Positions 21,328 to 31,984 of a stretch of DNA of 64,000 bases are shown here, in pieces (the stretch's first letter is position 1; each line of letters opens with the position of its first letter). Position numbers and translations under genes: made by a program. Source of the stretch: an uncultured Bacteroidota bacterium (GTDB taxonomy: Bacteria; Bacteroidota; Bacteroidia; Flavobacteriales; Flavobacteriaceae); the NCBI GenBank assembly GCA_902614065.1, contig CACMJT010000003.1, positions 113,389 to 177,388 on the forward strand. Reading direction: 5' to 3'. Under the pieces are notes generated by a model. That model saw only the letters and a list, made by a program, of their open reading frames with translations, ran no database searches and had not been told where the DNA came from.

Positions 21328-22194
21328 ATGGATACAAAAGAGATCATAAAAAAGGTAAGAAAGGTTGAAATAAAGACTAAAAAACTTACCAACAATGTAT
21401 TTGGTGGTGAATACCAAAGTACTTTCAAGGGAAGGGGTATGACCTTTAGTGAGGTTAGGTCCTACGAATTTGGAGATGATGTAAGAACCATTGATTGGAA
21501 TGTAACTGCTAGATACAATGAGCCTTTTGTAAAAGTTTTTGAGGAGGAAAGAGAACTTACTCTAATGCTTATGGTTGATATAAGTGGTTCAAAACTTTTC
21601 GGATCTGAGGATCAGATAAAGAAAAATATTGTCACTGAGATTTCAGCTACTTTGGCTTTTTCTGCAATACAGAATAACGATAAAGTAGGTTTAATTCTCT
21701 TTACTGATCAAATTGAGTTATTCATTCCCCCAAGTAAAGGAAGATCACACATTTTAAGAATTATCAGAGAACTTATAGAATTTAAACCTAAAAACTCCAA
21801 GACTGATATTTCAGTTGCACTAGAGTTTTTTTCTAGTATAATAAAAAAGAAATCAATTGCTTTTGTGATCTCTGACTTTAATTCTGATGATTATGAAAAG
21901 CCTTTATCAATTGTTGCTAAGAAACACGACTTGACAGGTATAAGAATCTTTGACAAGTTTGAAGAAGAGTTCCCTGAAATTGGTTTTATTTCCATGTATG
22001 ATCAGGAATCAAAAAATTATAAACTGGTTGATACTTCATCAAGAAAAATTAGAAACTTTTTCAAGTCAGAGTATTTAAAAAAGAGAGATTTTTTTGAAAA
22101 GTTATTTAAAAAGTCAGGAGCTGGCGTAATTAGTTGTAGAACGGATGAAGACTATGTAAAGTTATTATTGGGTTATTTTAAAAATCGTGGTTAA
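21328..22194 (+). CDS. DUF58 domain-containing protein
   Basis: 'GRGMTFSEVRSYEFGDDVRTIDWNVTARYNEPFVKVFEEERELTLMLMVDIS'. Confidence 0.97.
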   Translation: MDTKEIIKKVRKVEIKTKKLTNNVFGGEYQSTFKGRGMTFSEVRSYEFGDDVRTIDWNVTARYNEPFVKVFEEERELTLMLMVDISGSKLFGSEDQIKKNIVTEISATLAFSAIQNNDKVGLILFTDQIELFIPPSKGRSHILRIIRELIEFKPKNSKTDISVALEFFSSIIKKKSIAFVISDFNSDDYEKPLSIVAKKHDLTGIRIFDKFEEEFPEIGFISMYDQESKNYKLVDTSSRKIRNFFKSEYLKKRDFFEKLFKKSGAGVISCRTDEDYVKLLLGYFKNRG

Positions 22195-23740
22195 TTTTTC
22201 TCTAAAGACTGTAATCTGCTTATTTATTTTTCAGCTTAGTTATTCTCAGGATAGCACTCTCGTGAGTTCTGTGGTTGACACAACTTCAATTAAAGTGGGT
22301 GAACAGTTTTCTTATAAAATAATTATAGAAAGCGATAGCTTTCAGGAAATCAATTTTCCTGAGACTTTTAATTTTAGTCCTTTCACAATTGCTGATCAAT
22401 TTCCATCTGACACCAACTATTTAAAGAGTAAAAAAATTATAAGTAAAAAGTTTAATTTGACCCATTTTGATGAAGGCTCCTATTCAATAAGTCCTCAAAA
22501 ATTATCCATTGGGAAGGATATTTATACGACAGAAAAAATTGATATTGACGTCATAACAATAAAAGTTGATACTGTATCAAAAAAGTTTTTTGATATTAAA
22601 GAAATAAAATTTACCGATGATCCCAATAGTTCAATATTTAAAATTATAACCCCACTTGCTCTGTTTATTTTAGGATGTTTGGTTTTATTTTTCATTTACA
22701 GATCATATAAAAAGTTAAAGTCCACAGAATTCTTTTTTCAGACACCCTTTGAAAAAGCAGTTCTAAGTTTACAAGAAATTGAGAAATCAAAACTTGATAA
22801 TCAAAAGGATCTAAAAGAATTTTATACCAGATTAATTGAAATTGTAAAAAGGTATTTTGAAGATGACTCTATTGATCCAAATGCAATGGAGAGCACATCC
22901 AATCAACTTATAAGTAAATTAAAACTCCTAAAAACATCAAAAAAAATAAATCTATCTGAAAACACCATTAATTCACTGGCTGAAGTATTAGGTAATTCTG
23001 ATCTTGTGAAGTTTGCAAGATTAGAAATGGACCAAAATACTATTACTAGTGATCAAATTAAAATCAAGGAAATAATTTCCTCCACAAAAAAATCAATACC
23101 CAATAATGAGCAGAGGGATAATGAAAAAAGAAAAGAAGAAGAGCTCAAGTTTCAAAAAAAACTTAAGAATAAAAAGATTAGATATATTGTATCATCTGCT
23201 TTAACAGTTATTCTCACAATATTAGCTATTGTAATCTTTTTATTTGGCGCACCAAAATCAATAGATTCTTTAAGCCTTAACTCAGATAAAAAATTACTAA
23301 ATCAAGATTGGGTTGAGAGTGTATATACTGAATTCAATCTCGGACTACAAACACCTGATGCATTGGTCAGATCATCAGATTCACTTTCTAAGGATTTAAA
23401 TTATATTTCTAAAAATGGATCTATTAGTATAAGCCTTTATGTAAAAACTAAAACTGAGAATCAAGATGTTTTAAATGATTTATTGGAGGATTTTCAAATA
23501 AGAAACTTTATAAATATTATAACAAAAGAGGAACAGCTTGAGCTTGGTGATGGAATTAAGGCTAATAAAATATTTGGGTCATTCAATGATAATAATATAA
23601 ATGCAAAGAAAAATTATAATGTCATAATTTTTGATTTTAACAACAAACTTCTTTTTTTAGAAATGATTTTTGAAATTGAAAATAATATACAAAGTCAAAT
23701 CATTGACAAGGTTATAAACTCTTTAAAATTCGAAAAATGA
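22187..23740 (+). CDS. Bat-operon membrane protein (BatD/DUF4381-like N-terminal region, two TM segments)
   Basis: 517 aa with signal peptide, TM at about residues 155-172 and a second TM (ALTVILTILAIVIFLFG); GTG start overlaps the DUF58 stop. Confidence 0.65.
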   Translation: MVNFSLKTVICLFIFQLSYSQDSTLVSSVVDTTSIKVGEQFSYKIIIESDSFQEINFPETFNFSPFTIADQFPSDTNYLKSKKIISKKFNLTHFDEGSYSISPQKLSIGKDIYTTEKIDIDVITIKVDTVSKKFFDIKEIKFTDDPNSSIFKIITPLALFILGCLVLFFIYRSYKKLKSTEFFFQTPFEKAVLSLQEIEKSKLDNQKDLKEFYTRLIEIVKRYFEDDSIDPNAMESTSNQLISKLKLLKTSKKINLSENTINSLAEVLGNSDLVKFARLEMDQNTITSDQIKIKEIISSTKKSIPNNEQRDNEKRKEEELKFQKKLKNKKIRYIVSSALTVILTILAIVIFLFGAPKSIDSLSLNSDKKLLNQDWVESVYTEFNLGLQTPDALVRSSDSLSKDLNYISKNGSISISLYVKTKTENQDVLNDLLEDFQIRNFINIITKEEQLELGDGIKANKIFGSFNDNNINAKKNYNVIIFDFNNKLLFLEMIFEIENNIQSQIIDKVINSLKFEK

Positions 23741-24732
23741 CAGACTTAAAATTTCAAAATCCTGAATTTTTATGGTTACTGGTTTTAATACCTGTCATGG
23801 CCTATTTCTTTTATAACACAAGCAATAAAAGAAAGAGTTTTATGAAGTTTTCATCAATAACTGATTTTAAACCAAGTCTAAAATCAAAGCTTCACCCCTT
23901 TCTGGATATCATGCGTTTACTTTCAATCTTTTTCATTATTCTTTCTATTGCCCGTCCTCAGGAAGTAAGCAACTCCATTAGATCAAAGTCGAGCAGTGGA
24001 ATCGATATTGTCATTGCTGTTGATATATCATCGAGTATGTTAGCAAGAGACTTAAAGCCCAACAGATTAGATGCATTAAAAAATGTAGCATCAGAATTTG
24101 TCAAGGGGAGGTTAAATGACAGAATTGGAATTGTAATTTATGCTGGTGAAAGCTATACCAAAACACCTGTCACATCTGATGAAAAATTAATTCTTTCATC
24201 TTTACAGGATATTGTGTTTGATGGCGTTATTCAAGACGGAACAGCTATAGGAATGGGTTTAGCAACATCGGTCAACCGATTGAAAGACAGTAAAGCAAAA
24301 AGTAAAGTAATTATCCTTTTCACTGACGGAGTAAATAATACGGGTGTTATAGATCCTGAAACAGCTTCAGATTTGGCCCTAAATTATGGAATCAAAACTT
24401 ACACAATTGGTCTTGGAACCAATGGGAATGCGTTAGCGCCTGTTGCTTTAAATAGAGATGGATCCTTTCGATTTGGAATGACTAAAGTTGAAATTGATGA
24501 GGAATTACTTAGGGGAATTGCTGAAAAAACAGGTGGACTTTATTTTAGAGCCACTGATAACAAAAGCTTGGAGAGTATTTACAAGGAAATCGATAAACTT
24601 GAAAAGACAGAAATAGAAGAGATTAGGTATTCAGAAAAAGATGAAAAATATCGTTTCCTAGTAATTCTAGCTCTATCACTTTTTACAATAGAGTATTTAA
24701 CAAGAAAATTAATTTATAAAAGTGCTTTTTGA
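23737..24732 (+). CDS. batA: VWA-domain protein BatA
   Basis: 'GIDIVIAVDISSSMLARDLKPNRLDALKNV' MIDAS motif; operon context. Confidence 0.93.
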   Translation: MTDLKFQNPEFLWLLVLIPVMAYFFYNTSNKRKSFMKFSSITDFKPSLKSKLHPFLDIMRLLSIFFIILSIARPQEVSNSIRSKSSSGIDIVIAVDISSSMLARDLKPNRLDALKNVASEFVKGRLNDRIGIVIYAGESYTKTPVTSDEKLILSSLQDIVFDGVIQDGTAIGMGLATSVNRLKDSKAKSKVIILFTDGVNNTGVIDPETASDLALNYGIKTYTIGLGTNGNALAPVALNRDGSFRFGMTKVEIDEELLRGIAEKTGGLYFRATDNKSLESIYKEIDKLEKTEIEEIRYSEKDEKYRFLVILALSLFTIEYLTRKLIYKSAF

Positions 24733-25769
24733 TGTATCAATTAGATGAAATAAAATTTTTCTATTTCCTTTTAATTATCCCTATAATTATAATGGTTTTT
24801 GTTTACAATAAATATTGGAAAAATAGGGTTATTAAAAATAATTTTTCAAAGGCTAGCCTAAATTATTTAGTTCCTGAATTCTCTAAAACTAAAGATTCAT
24901 TAAAATTAATTGTTCAGCTATTGGCAATTATATTCTTAATAATTGGATTAGTCAATCCTAAAATTGGAACAGAATTAAAAACAGTTACTAGAGAAGGGGT
25001 TGATATTGTTTTTGCTGTTGATGTGTCAAAAAGTATGTTGGCTGAGGATATTGCACCAAACAGGATCGAAAAGTCCAAGAGAATAGTATCTCAGTTAATA
25101 AATCAACTGGGCTCTGACAGAGTTGGATTAGTTGCATACGCTTCTTCAGCAATTCCTGTATTGCCAATTACATCTGATTTCTCATCTGCAAGAATGTTTT
25201 TGGAGAGTTTAGATACTGATATGATTTCTTCGCAAGGAACCTCAATTGTAGATGCAATCCAACTTTCAAGTACATATTTTGATGACGAAAATCAAACCAA
25301 TAGAATAGTTTGTATACTTTCAGACGGAGAGGATCATGAGTTTCAAGAAAACCTAATAAATACCACAATTGATGATTCAGGTATTATTATTTTTTCAATA
25401 GGTGTTGGAAGTGAAAAGGGGTCGCCAATACCAATTAGAGAAAAAAATATTATACAGTCTTATAAAAAAGATGAAAAGGGTGATGTTGTTATTACAAAAC
25501 TTAATTCAGAACTTCTAAAAAAATTGGCTGATCAATCTCAGGGAAAATACATTGAAGGAGATATAACCAGCAAGGTGGTTGAAGAAATAATTTTACAGCT
25601 GAAAGATATGGATAAAAAAGAATTCGAGGCTAAAGAATTCACAAGTTTTAAAGATCAATTCCAATGGTTTTTAGCTCTTTCATTATTTTTAATTTTATTA
25701 GATAGTTTTTTATTTGAGAAAAAAACAAAATGGATTGAAAAACTAAATTTATTTGATGATGATAAATAA
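24729..25769 (+). CDS. batB: VWA-domain protein BatB
   Basis: 'GVDIVFAVDVSKSMLAEDIAPNRIEKSKR' MIDAS motif; operon context. Confidence 0.93.
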   Translation: MMYQLDEIKFFYFLLIIPIIIMVFVYNKYWKNRVIKNNFSKASLNYLVPEFSKTKDSLKLIVQLLAIIFLIIGLVNPKIGTELKTVTREGVDIVFAVDVSKSMLAEDIAPNRIEKSKRIVSQLINQLGSDRVGLVAYASSAIPVLPITSDFSSARMFLESLDTDMISSQGTSIVDAIQLSSTYFDDENQTNRIVCILSDGEDHEFQENLINTTIDDSGIIIFSIGVGSEKGSPIPIREKNIIQSYKKDEKGDVVITKLNSELLKKLADQSQGKYIEGDITSKVVEEIILQLKDMDKKEFEAKEFTSFKDQFQWFLALSLFLILLDSFLFEKKTKWIEKLNLFDDDK

Positions 25770-26493
25770 AACTATTTTTCTTTTAATTCCCTTTTTCATT
25801 TTTTCACAAAATGTCAAGGAAAATATTGATTCAAAAAAGCTTCTTTTTGATGGCAACACATACTTTGAAAATCAAGATTTCAATACAGCTGAGTATAATT
25901 ACAGAAAATCATATTCCAAGGATTCGTTAAACTCAAGCGCACCTTATAACCTAGGTAATTCATTGTACAAAAACAATCTCAGCCCTGAAGCAAGATTTAA
26001 TTATAGTCAATCAATAAAAAAATTGAGTGACAAAGAAAGTCTGCACAAAGCATATCATAATTTAGGTAACACATATATGCAGGAAGAAAATTATCAGGGA
26101 GCTGTAGATGCATTTAAAAGATCTTTATTAAACAATCCCAATGATGAAGAAACTAGGTATAATTACGTATTAGCCAAAGAATTATTAAAAAATCAGAAAA
26201 ACAATCAAAACAATAATAAAGACAACAAAGACAATAAAGACAACAAGGACAATAAGGACGATCAGCAAAACAAGGACGATAAATCTGATCAGCAGAATAA
26301 AAACAACGATGATCAAAAAAATAAATCTGACTCAAAAGAAAAGAAAGAAAAGCAAAAAAAACCTGAAATATCACCACAACAATTGAAAAACATTTTAGAG
26401 GCGATGAATAAAGAGGAAAAAAAGGTGCAAGAAAAAGTAAACAAGAAAAAGATGAAAGGATCACCAAAAAAATCAAATAAAAAAGATTGGTAA
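25753..26493 (+). CDS. batC: TPR protein BatC
   Basis: TPR repeats plus Lys/Asn/Asp/Gln-rich low-complexity C-terminus; position after batB. Confidence 0.85.
   Translation: MMMINKTIFLLIPFFIFSQNVKENIDSKKLLFDGNTYFENQDFNTAEYNYRKSYSKDSLNSSAPYNLGNSLYKNNLSPEARFNYSQSIKKLSDKESLHKAYHNLGNTYMQEENYQGAVDAFKRSLLNNPNDEETRYNYVLAKELLKNQKNNQNNNKDNKDNKDNKDNKDDQQNKDDKSDQQNKNNDDQKNKSDSKEKKEKQKKPEISPQQLKNILEAMNKEEKKVQEKVNKKKMKGSPKKSNKKDW
26221..26256 (+). repeat. 9-bp tandem repeat (GACAAYAAR x4) encoding (DNK)4 in BatC
   Basis: gacaacaaa gacaataaa gacaacaag gacaataag read directly. Confidence 0.9.
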
Positions 26494-28250
26494 TGAAAAA
26501 GGTAATTTTAATTATTTCTATTCTTTTTACAAACTTGACAATGTCTCAAGTAAAATTTGAGGCAAATGTCAGTAAAGAAACTCTGGGTATCAATGAAAAT
26601 TTAAGAGTTGATTTTAAAATGAACAAAGATGGAGATAACTTTACTCCTCCTGATTTTTCGGGGTTTGAAGTTGTTGGTGGTCCAAATCAATCCGTAAGTA
26701 ATAGTTGGATTAATGGTGTTAGGAGTTTCTCAAAAACTTATACTTATTTCCTTACTCCAATAAAAAGAGGAAGATTTACAATTGGTCAAGCTTCTATTGA
26801 AATTGAGGGAGATATTTATAAAACTAGCACAGTTGATATTTTAGTAACTGAGGCTGTTAGTTCTTCATTATCGCCAAATAATCCTGATACTATTGTCAGT
26901 GATGACTTAGAATTAATTGCAGAAGTTTCAAAACGTTCGCCATATCTCAATGAGCCAATTTCTGTTGTTTATAAATTACTGTTCAGCCCGAAAATTAACG
27001 TCACAAATTTAAGTGAGGTTGATGCTCCGGATTTTAAAAACTTCTGGTCCCAAAATATAAAAATCCCAAGACTTGAAATAAATAGAACATCTCACAATGG
27101 GAAGAGCTATAATTATGTGACTTGGAAAAAAATGCTTCTTTATCCTCAAAAAGCTGGAGATATTGATATTGATCCAATGACACTAGATGTAACAATTGAT
27201 GTTCCTACTAATAGGAGAGATTTCTTTGGAAATGTAATTTATTCCCAAACCTCCAATAAGGTTTCATCAGAAAAAGTAAAAATTATCACAAAACCTTTTC
27301 CTGAAGAAAATAAGCCAGATGAATTCAATGGAGCCGTTGGAGATTTTAAAATATTTGCAGAATCAAATAAAAGTGAGTTATCTTCAAACGAATCATTCCA
27401 AGTTGAATTAAAAATTACGGGGAGCGGAAATCTTAAGTTATTTTCCATTCCTGATCTTGTTGTCCCATCATCATTGGAAAAGTATGATCCAGAGTTTAAT
27501 GAAAACGTTAAAGTTGGTCTTTCTGGAATGAATGGTTCAATATCAAATACCTATACTATTGTTCCACAGTTTCAAGGAAAGTATCCAATACCATCTACTG
27601 AGTTTGTTTATTTTAATCCACTGGAAAAAAAATATATTAAAATTTTAAGTGAAGAATTGGTTGTTAATATTATAGACGGCCCAACATCATCAATTACTGC
27701 AAACACTAATGATCTAAGTAGCTCAACAAAAAATATTTTAAACTCAAAAGGCCAGTTTAATTTTATTGAACTTGAAACAAATCTTTTTGAAATAACAAAA
27801 AAACAGTCAGTAATTGATCAGTATTTCAAATATATAATAATCTTAATTTTCCTATTTCTTCTCTTTTCAGTCTTATCTATAAAATTCATCTTATTTAAAA
27901 AATCTAAATCCATTGATAATAATAAAATTGCTAATAGAATGGCCGTTAAATCTTTGGAAAATGCAAAAAAATATCTTAGCGAAAAGGAACTTTTTTATGA
28001 GACATTAGAAAAATGCATTACTGGTTTTCTTGTAACAAAATTTGATTTTAAAAATACTGATCTTGTTTCTGAAAGTATAAATAAAAAATTATCAAAAATT
28101 GGAGTTGATAAAAACACGACGGATGATTTGATAAACATACTTAATACATGTCAATATTTTAAATTCACACCAAACTCAGAATTCGATACAACCAATGATT
28201 ATAATAAATCAGTTGAAATAATTATGAACCTTCAAAATTTCAAATTATGA
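26487..28250 (+). CDS. batD: BatD family protein
   Basis: 'FEANVSKETLGINENLRVDFKMNKDGDNFTPPDFSGFEVVGGPNQSVSNSWINGVRSFSKTYTYFLTPIKRGRFTIGQASIEI'. Confidence 0.95.
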   Translation: MVMKKVILIISILFTNLTMSQVKFEANVSKETLGINENLRVDFKMNKDGDNFTPPDFSGFEVVGGPNQSVSNSWINGVRSFSKTYTYFLTPIKRGRFTIGQASIEIEGDIYKTSTVDILVTEAVSSSLSPNNPDTIVSDDLELIAEVSKRSPYLNEPISVVYKLLFSPKINVTNLSEVDAPDFKNFWSQNIKIPRLEINRTSHNGKSYNYVTWKKMLLYPQKAGDIDIDPMTLDVTIDVPTNRRDFFGNVIYSQTSNKVSSEKVKIITKPFPEENKPDEFNGAVGDFKIFAESNKSELSSNESFQVELKITGSGNLKLFSIPDLVVPSSLEKYDPEFNENVKVGLSGMNGSISNTYTIVPQFQGKYPIPSTEFVYFNPLEKKYIKILSEELVVNIIDGPTSSITANTNDLSSSTKNILNSKGQFNFIELETNLFEITKKQSVIDQYFKYIIILIFLFLLFSVLSIKFILFKKSKSIDNNKIANRMAVKSLENAKKYLSEKELFYETLEKCITGFLVTKFDFKNTDLVSESINKKLSKIGVDKNTTDDLINILNTCQYFKFTPNSEFDTTNDYNKSVEIIMNLQNFKL

Positions 28251-28987
28251 GGCTCCTTTTTTTAATATTAGTAATTAACTATTCTTATTCACAGAATAGC
28301 GAATTTGATGAGGCAAATATGCTCTACAATGAAGGTAGGTATATTGATGCTATCGATGTTTACAACAAGATACTTGACAGTGGACTGCATTCTAGTGATT
28401 TATATTTCAATATGGGAAATTCATATTATAAAATTAATGACACTCCCAATTCTATTTTTTATTATGAAAAAGCTCTATTGCTTGAACCAGATAATGAAAG
28501 CGTAAAAAATAACTTAGCATATGCCCAAAATATGTTAATTGATAAAATTGAAAGCTTGCCTAAAAATCAAATAACCACTCTATTTGATTCAATTTTATCA
28601 ATTTTTAGTTACGAGTATTGGCAATTTTTTACAATTTTTTTTCAGTTGCTATTAGTTGGCTTCTTTATATTATTTTTTATTTCAAAAACCTCTAGTCGAA
28701 AAAGAAAGTTTTTTACATATTCAATTATTAGTCTTTTCATTTTTATAATCACATTTATTATGTCAATTAATTCCAAAAGCAATTATTTTGAGAGTGATCC
28801 TGCTATATTATATGACAAAGAGGTTTCCTTTAGAAGCGAACCTAACTTAAGATCAGAAGAGATATTTAAATTACACGAAGGGTTAAAGATAAATGTTAAA
28901 GAAACTATAAATGATTGGACTTTAATTCGACTCTCAAATGGCAGTGAAGGATGGGTTCCTACTTCGTCATTTAGAAAGATTAAATAA
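28247..28987 (+). CDS. batE: TPR + SH3-like protein BatE
   Basis: TPR ('DAIDVYNKILDSGLHSSDLYFNMGNSYYKIND'), TM segments, SH3 C-terminus ('LHEGLKINVKETINDWTLIRLSNGSEGWVPTSSF'). Confidence 0.92.
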   Translation: MRLLFLILVINYSYSQNSEFDEANMLYNEGRYIDAIDVYNKILDSGLHSSDLYFNMGNSYYKINDTPNSIFYYEKALLLEPDNESVKNNLAYAQNMLIDKIESLPKNQITTLFDSILSIFSYEYWQFFTIFFQLLLVGFFILFFISKTSSRKRKFFTYSIISLFIFIITFIMSINSKSNYFESDPAILYDKEVSFRSEPNLRSEEIFKLHEGLKINVKETINDWTLIRLSNGSEGWVPTSSFRKIK

Positions 28988-29474
28988 AATAATCGGCATT
29001 AAAATTTTTAATAATAGACTCACCTAATCTAATCATTAATTGATATGAATTTGAGGATTCAACATAACCATTTGATAATAGTTCAGGATAAATTTGAACA
29101 AAGTTTTTATAGATAATTGCGATTGTTGTAAATACAATAATATACTTTACTGAACTGAAAATACCACCTGTCAATCTATTCAGTACACCAAGTGAAATAA
29201 ACTTGATTAATTTTGTCAATCCCTTTCCAAACACTTTAAATACAAGTGCAATTAATATGAACAACACTATGAGGCAAATTATATTGAGAATTTTTTTATC
29301 AATTTCAACAAAATCAATTAATAAATTGGAAAGTGGCCCAGAAAAATTATATGATACAAAGGCAGCAATTAGAAAACCTATAAATGAAGAAATTTCATTA
29401 ATAAAACCGTTGAAAAATCCTTTTAAAAATGCATAAAGTAGAACAATGATGATTATAATATCAATAATATTCAA
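28980..29474 (-). CDS. CvpA family membrane protein
   Basis: 'IIDIIIIIVLLYAFLKGFFNGFINEISSFIGFLIAAFVSYNFSGPLS' four-TM CvpA pattern. Confidence 0.88.
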   Translation of the reverse strand: MNIIDIIIIIVLLYAFLKGFFNGFINEISSFIGFLIAAFVSYNFSGPLSNLLIDFVEIDKKILNIICLIVLFILIALVFKVFGKGLTKLIKFISLGVLNRLTGGIFSSVKYIIVFTTIAIIYKNFVQIYPELLSNGYVESSNSYQLMIRLGESIIKNFNADYFI

Positions 29475-29536
29475 AATGAAGATTTTATGTTTACGGTTTT
29501 AAAATTAAATTTAATTAGAATATTTTAGCCAAAGTT

Positions 29537-30553
29537 ATGTTAAAAGAAATTGATAATCATTTATCAGATATAAAAAAAATTTCCATCAAAAGTTCTGATG
29601 AGCTAGAGAAGTTCAGAATAAAATATATTTCAAAAAAAGGAATTGTTCCGAGTCTTTTTTCAAAACTTAAAGATGTTGATAGTGATAAACGAAAAAAGTT
29701 TGGATTTAAGATCAATGAATTAAAAATAAAGGTTGGTCAAATAATCGATAAATCAAAAGCAGAACTTTCATCTTTTTCAAAAAAAGAAAGTACGATTGAT
29801 TACAGCTTACCAGCCGATTTTTTGAAATTAGGCTCAAGACACCCTATTTCAATTGTGAAAAATAAGATTATTGATATATTTTCTAGAATTGGATTTGACA
29901 TTTCTGAAGGTCCCGAAATTGAAGATGATTGGCATAATTTTACTGCCTTGAACTTGCCTGAGTATCACCCTGCAAGAGATATGCAGGATACATTCTATGT
30001 TTCAAAAGATCCTGATTATTTGTTGAGAACACACACTTCCTCAGTCCAAATTAGACATATGGAAAATAATGAACCACCCATAAGAACTATTTCACCAGGA
30101 AGAGTTTACAGAAACGAGGATATTTCAGCAAGATCTCATTGTTTTTTTCATCAAATTGAAGGATTGTATGTTGATGAAAATGTTTCATTTGTTGATTTAA
30201 AGCAAACTTTATTACATTTCACAAAGGAGTTATTTGGTAAAAGTAAAATAAGACTCAGACCATCATATTTTCCCTTTACAGAGCCTAGTGCAGAACTTGA
30301 TATTTATTGGGGCCTAAACTCTGAGGCTGACCATAGAATTACAAAGGGTACAGGTTGGTTGGAGATTCTAGGCTGCGGTATGGTTGATCCAAATGTTTTG
30401 GAAAATTGTAAAATTGATCCCAAAAAATTTTCCGGTTATGCATTTGGTATGGGTATCGAAAGAATTACAATGTTATTGTATCAAATTGAGGATATTAGAA
30501 CATTTTACGAAAATGATGTTAGATTTTTACAACAATTTAAATCCTCAATATAG
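29537..30553 (+). CDS. pheS: Phenylalanyl-tRNA synthetase alpha subunit
   Basis: '[32 protein letters not shown]', '[13 protein letters not shown]', '[16 protein letters not shown]', '[13 protein letters not shown]'. Confidence 0.98.
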   Translation: MLKEIDNHLSDIKKISIKSSDELEKFRIKYISKKGIVPSLFSKLKDVDSDKRKKFGFKINELKIKVGQIIDKSKAELSSFSKKESTIDYSLPADFLKLGSRHPISIVKNKIIDIFSRIGFDISEGPEIEDDWHNFTALNLPEYHPARDMQDTFYVSKDPDYLLRTHTSSVQIRHMENNEPPIRTISPGRVYRNEDISARSHCFFHQIEGLYVDENVSFVDLKQTLLHFTKELFGKSKIRLRPSYFPFTEPSAELDIYWGLNSEADHRITKGTGWLEILGCGMVDPNVLENCKIDPKKFSGYAFGMGIERITMLLYQIEDIRTFYENDVRFLQQFKSSI

Positions 30554-31537
30554 ATTTTTTGAGAGCTCTTTCATTTGTCTGCTAGCACTTTTGTTTTCAA
30601 ATAATATTTTATAGCAGAAATCAATAATTAAAAATTTCGTGGATAATTTCTTTGAAAGCATGAAAGCATTTTTGGTTGCGTAATAACCCTCAACGATCAT
30701 ATTCATTTCAGCTTTTGCTGATTTGATGGAATATCCTTTACCAATCATATTTCCAAATGTTCGATTTCTGCTAAAAGATGAGTATGTAGTAACTAGCAAA
30801 TCACCAAGATATGCAGATTGATTAATTTTTCTACTTGTTTTGTGAACATCTTTTATAAAATCACTCATCTCTTTTGAGCAGTGGCTAATTAATACACTTA
30901 GAAAGTTATCTCCGTATCCCAAACCATGCGCAATACCTACCATTATTGAATAAATATTTTTTAAACTTGAACTGTATTCGATACCGATCATATCATTAGA
31001 AACCGTAGAAATAATATATCTTGTCTTTAAAAGTTCAGACATATATTTGCCAAGTTTTGAATTTTTTGTTCCAACAGTCAGATACGTGAGTTTTTCTTGT
31101 GCAACTTCTTCTGCGTGGCTTGGGCCACTAATTATTGCTAAGTTTTTCTTTGGAATATTATATTCTTGATTCAAATGTTCACTGATTGTCAAAAATGACT
31201 CAGGAATTATTCCTTTTGATGCAGACACTAAAAATTTATTTGAAAGTAATTTTTTTGATGAAATCAGTGATGATTCAATAAAGGGAGATGGAATAGCAAT
31301 TATGATTATATCGCTTTCCTGAATGATTTGATCAATTTCTGAAGATATGTGAAGCTTATTTAAATTTAAATCTACATAACTTAAATATTTAGGATTCTTT
31401 TTATCTGTTTTAATCTGTTCAATTACATCAGAACTCCTTATGTACCAGTTTATATTTGATGTATTTTCTGAAAGTATTTTTACAAGAGCTGTTGCCCAGC
31501 TACCCGATCCCAAAACACCAATACTTTTCTTTTTCAT
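30545..31537 (-). CDS. gpsA: Glycerol-3-phosphate dehydrogenase [NAD(P)+]
   Basis: '[17 protein letters not shown]', '[13 protein letters not shown]', '[22 protein letters not shown]', '[19 protein letters not shown]'. Confidence 0.96.
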   Translation of the reverse strand: MKKKSIGVLGSGSWATALVKILSENTSNINWYIRSSDVIEQIKTDKKNPKYLSYVDLNLNKLHISSEIDQIIQESDIIIIAIPSPFIESSLISSKKLLSNKFLVSASKGIIPESFLTISEHLNQEYNIPKKNLAIISGPSHAEEVAQEKLTYLTVGTKNSKLGKYMSELLKTRYIISTVSNDMIGIEYSSSLKNIYSIMVGIAHGLGYGDNFLSVLISHCSKEMSDFIKDVHKTSRKINQSAYLGDLLVTTYSSFSRNRTFGNMIGKGYSIKSAKAEMNMIVEGYYATKNAFMLSKKLSTKFLIIDFCYKILFENKSASRQMKELSKNLY

Positions 31538-31611
31538 TTTAACAGATTTTTAATAAATCAAGGCTCAAAAATAAGTTAATTTTAATTATTAATTTTTTCA
31601 TAATTATTATA

Positions 31612-31637
31612 AAAAGCATTCATTCGTGAATGCTTTT
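31612..31637 (-). terminator. Perfect 11-bp hairpin, probable terminator of the 33502-31643 transcript
   Basis: AAAAGCATTCA-TTCG-TGAATGCTTTT (+ strand), located between the 31643 stop and gpsA. Confidence 0.75.
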
Positions 31638-31642
31638 GTTTT

Positions 31643-31984
31643 TTACGCAGTACTAAACAAAGAACATGCTAGTGCAACGCTAAAAAAAATAAAAAGTCTA
31701 AAGAATTTTCTCTCTTTCTTCAATTGTTCATTGTGAGAAATTAAACCCAAAATTGAAGCAACCAATCCAATAGCTAAAGCCATAGATAATGTTTCATTTT
31801 TTATTGCATTTAAAATCAAATCAATACCATAAAAAATTACGCTGAAAATGGTAACCCTAAAAACAAATAAACTATACTCACTTTTTCTTATGTATTTAAT
31901 CAAGGATAAAAAGCATAGATAGATTAAAATTAAAATTGATAAAAAATGAAAAAAAGGTTCGACAAGAGAAAACGGTAAATTCAT
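31643..31984 (-). CDS. Small four-TM membrane protein of unknown function
   Basis: 113 aa hydrophobic ORF adjoining the ABC ATPase stop/start. Confidence 0.7.
   Translation of the reverse strand: MNLPFSLVEPFFHFLSILILIYLCFLSLIKYIRKSEYSLFVFRVTIFSVIFYGIDLILNAIKNETLSMALAIGLVASILGLISHNEQLKKERKFFRLFIFFSVALACSLFSTA

Noticed and set aside
26153-26476. 107-aa minus-strand ORF rich in Cys/Tyr/Phe
   Set aside because: Antisense to the batC low-complexity region; the amino-acid bias is explained by the complementary repeat.
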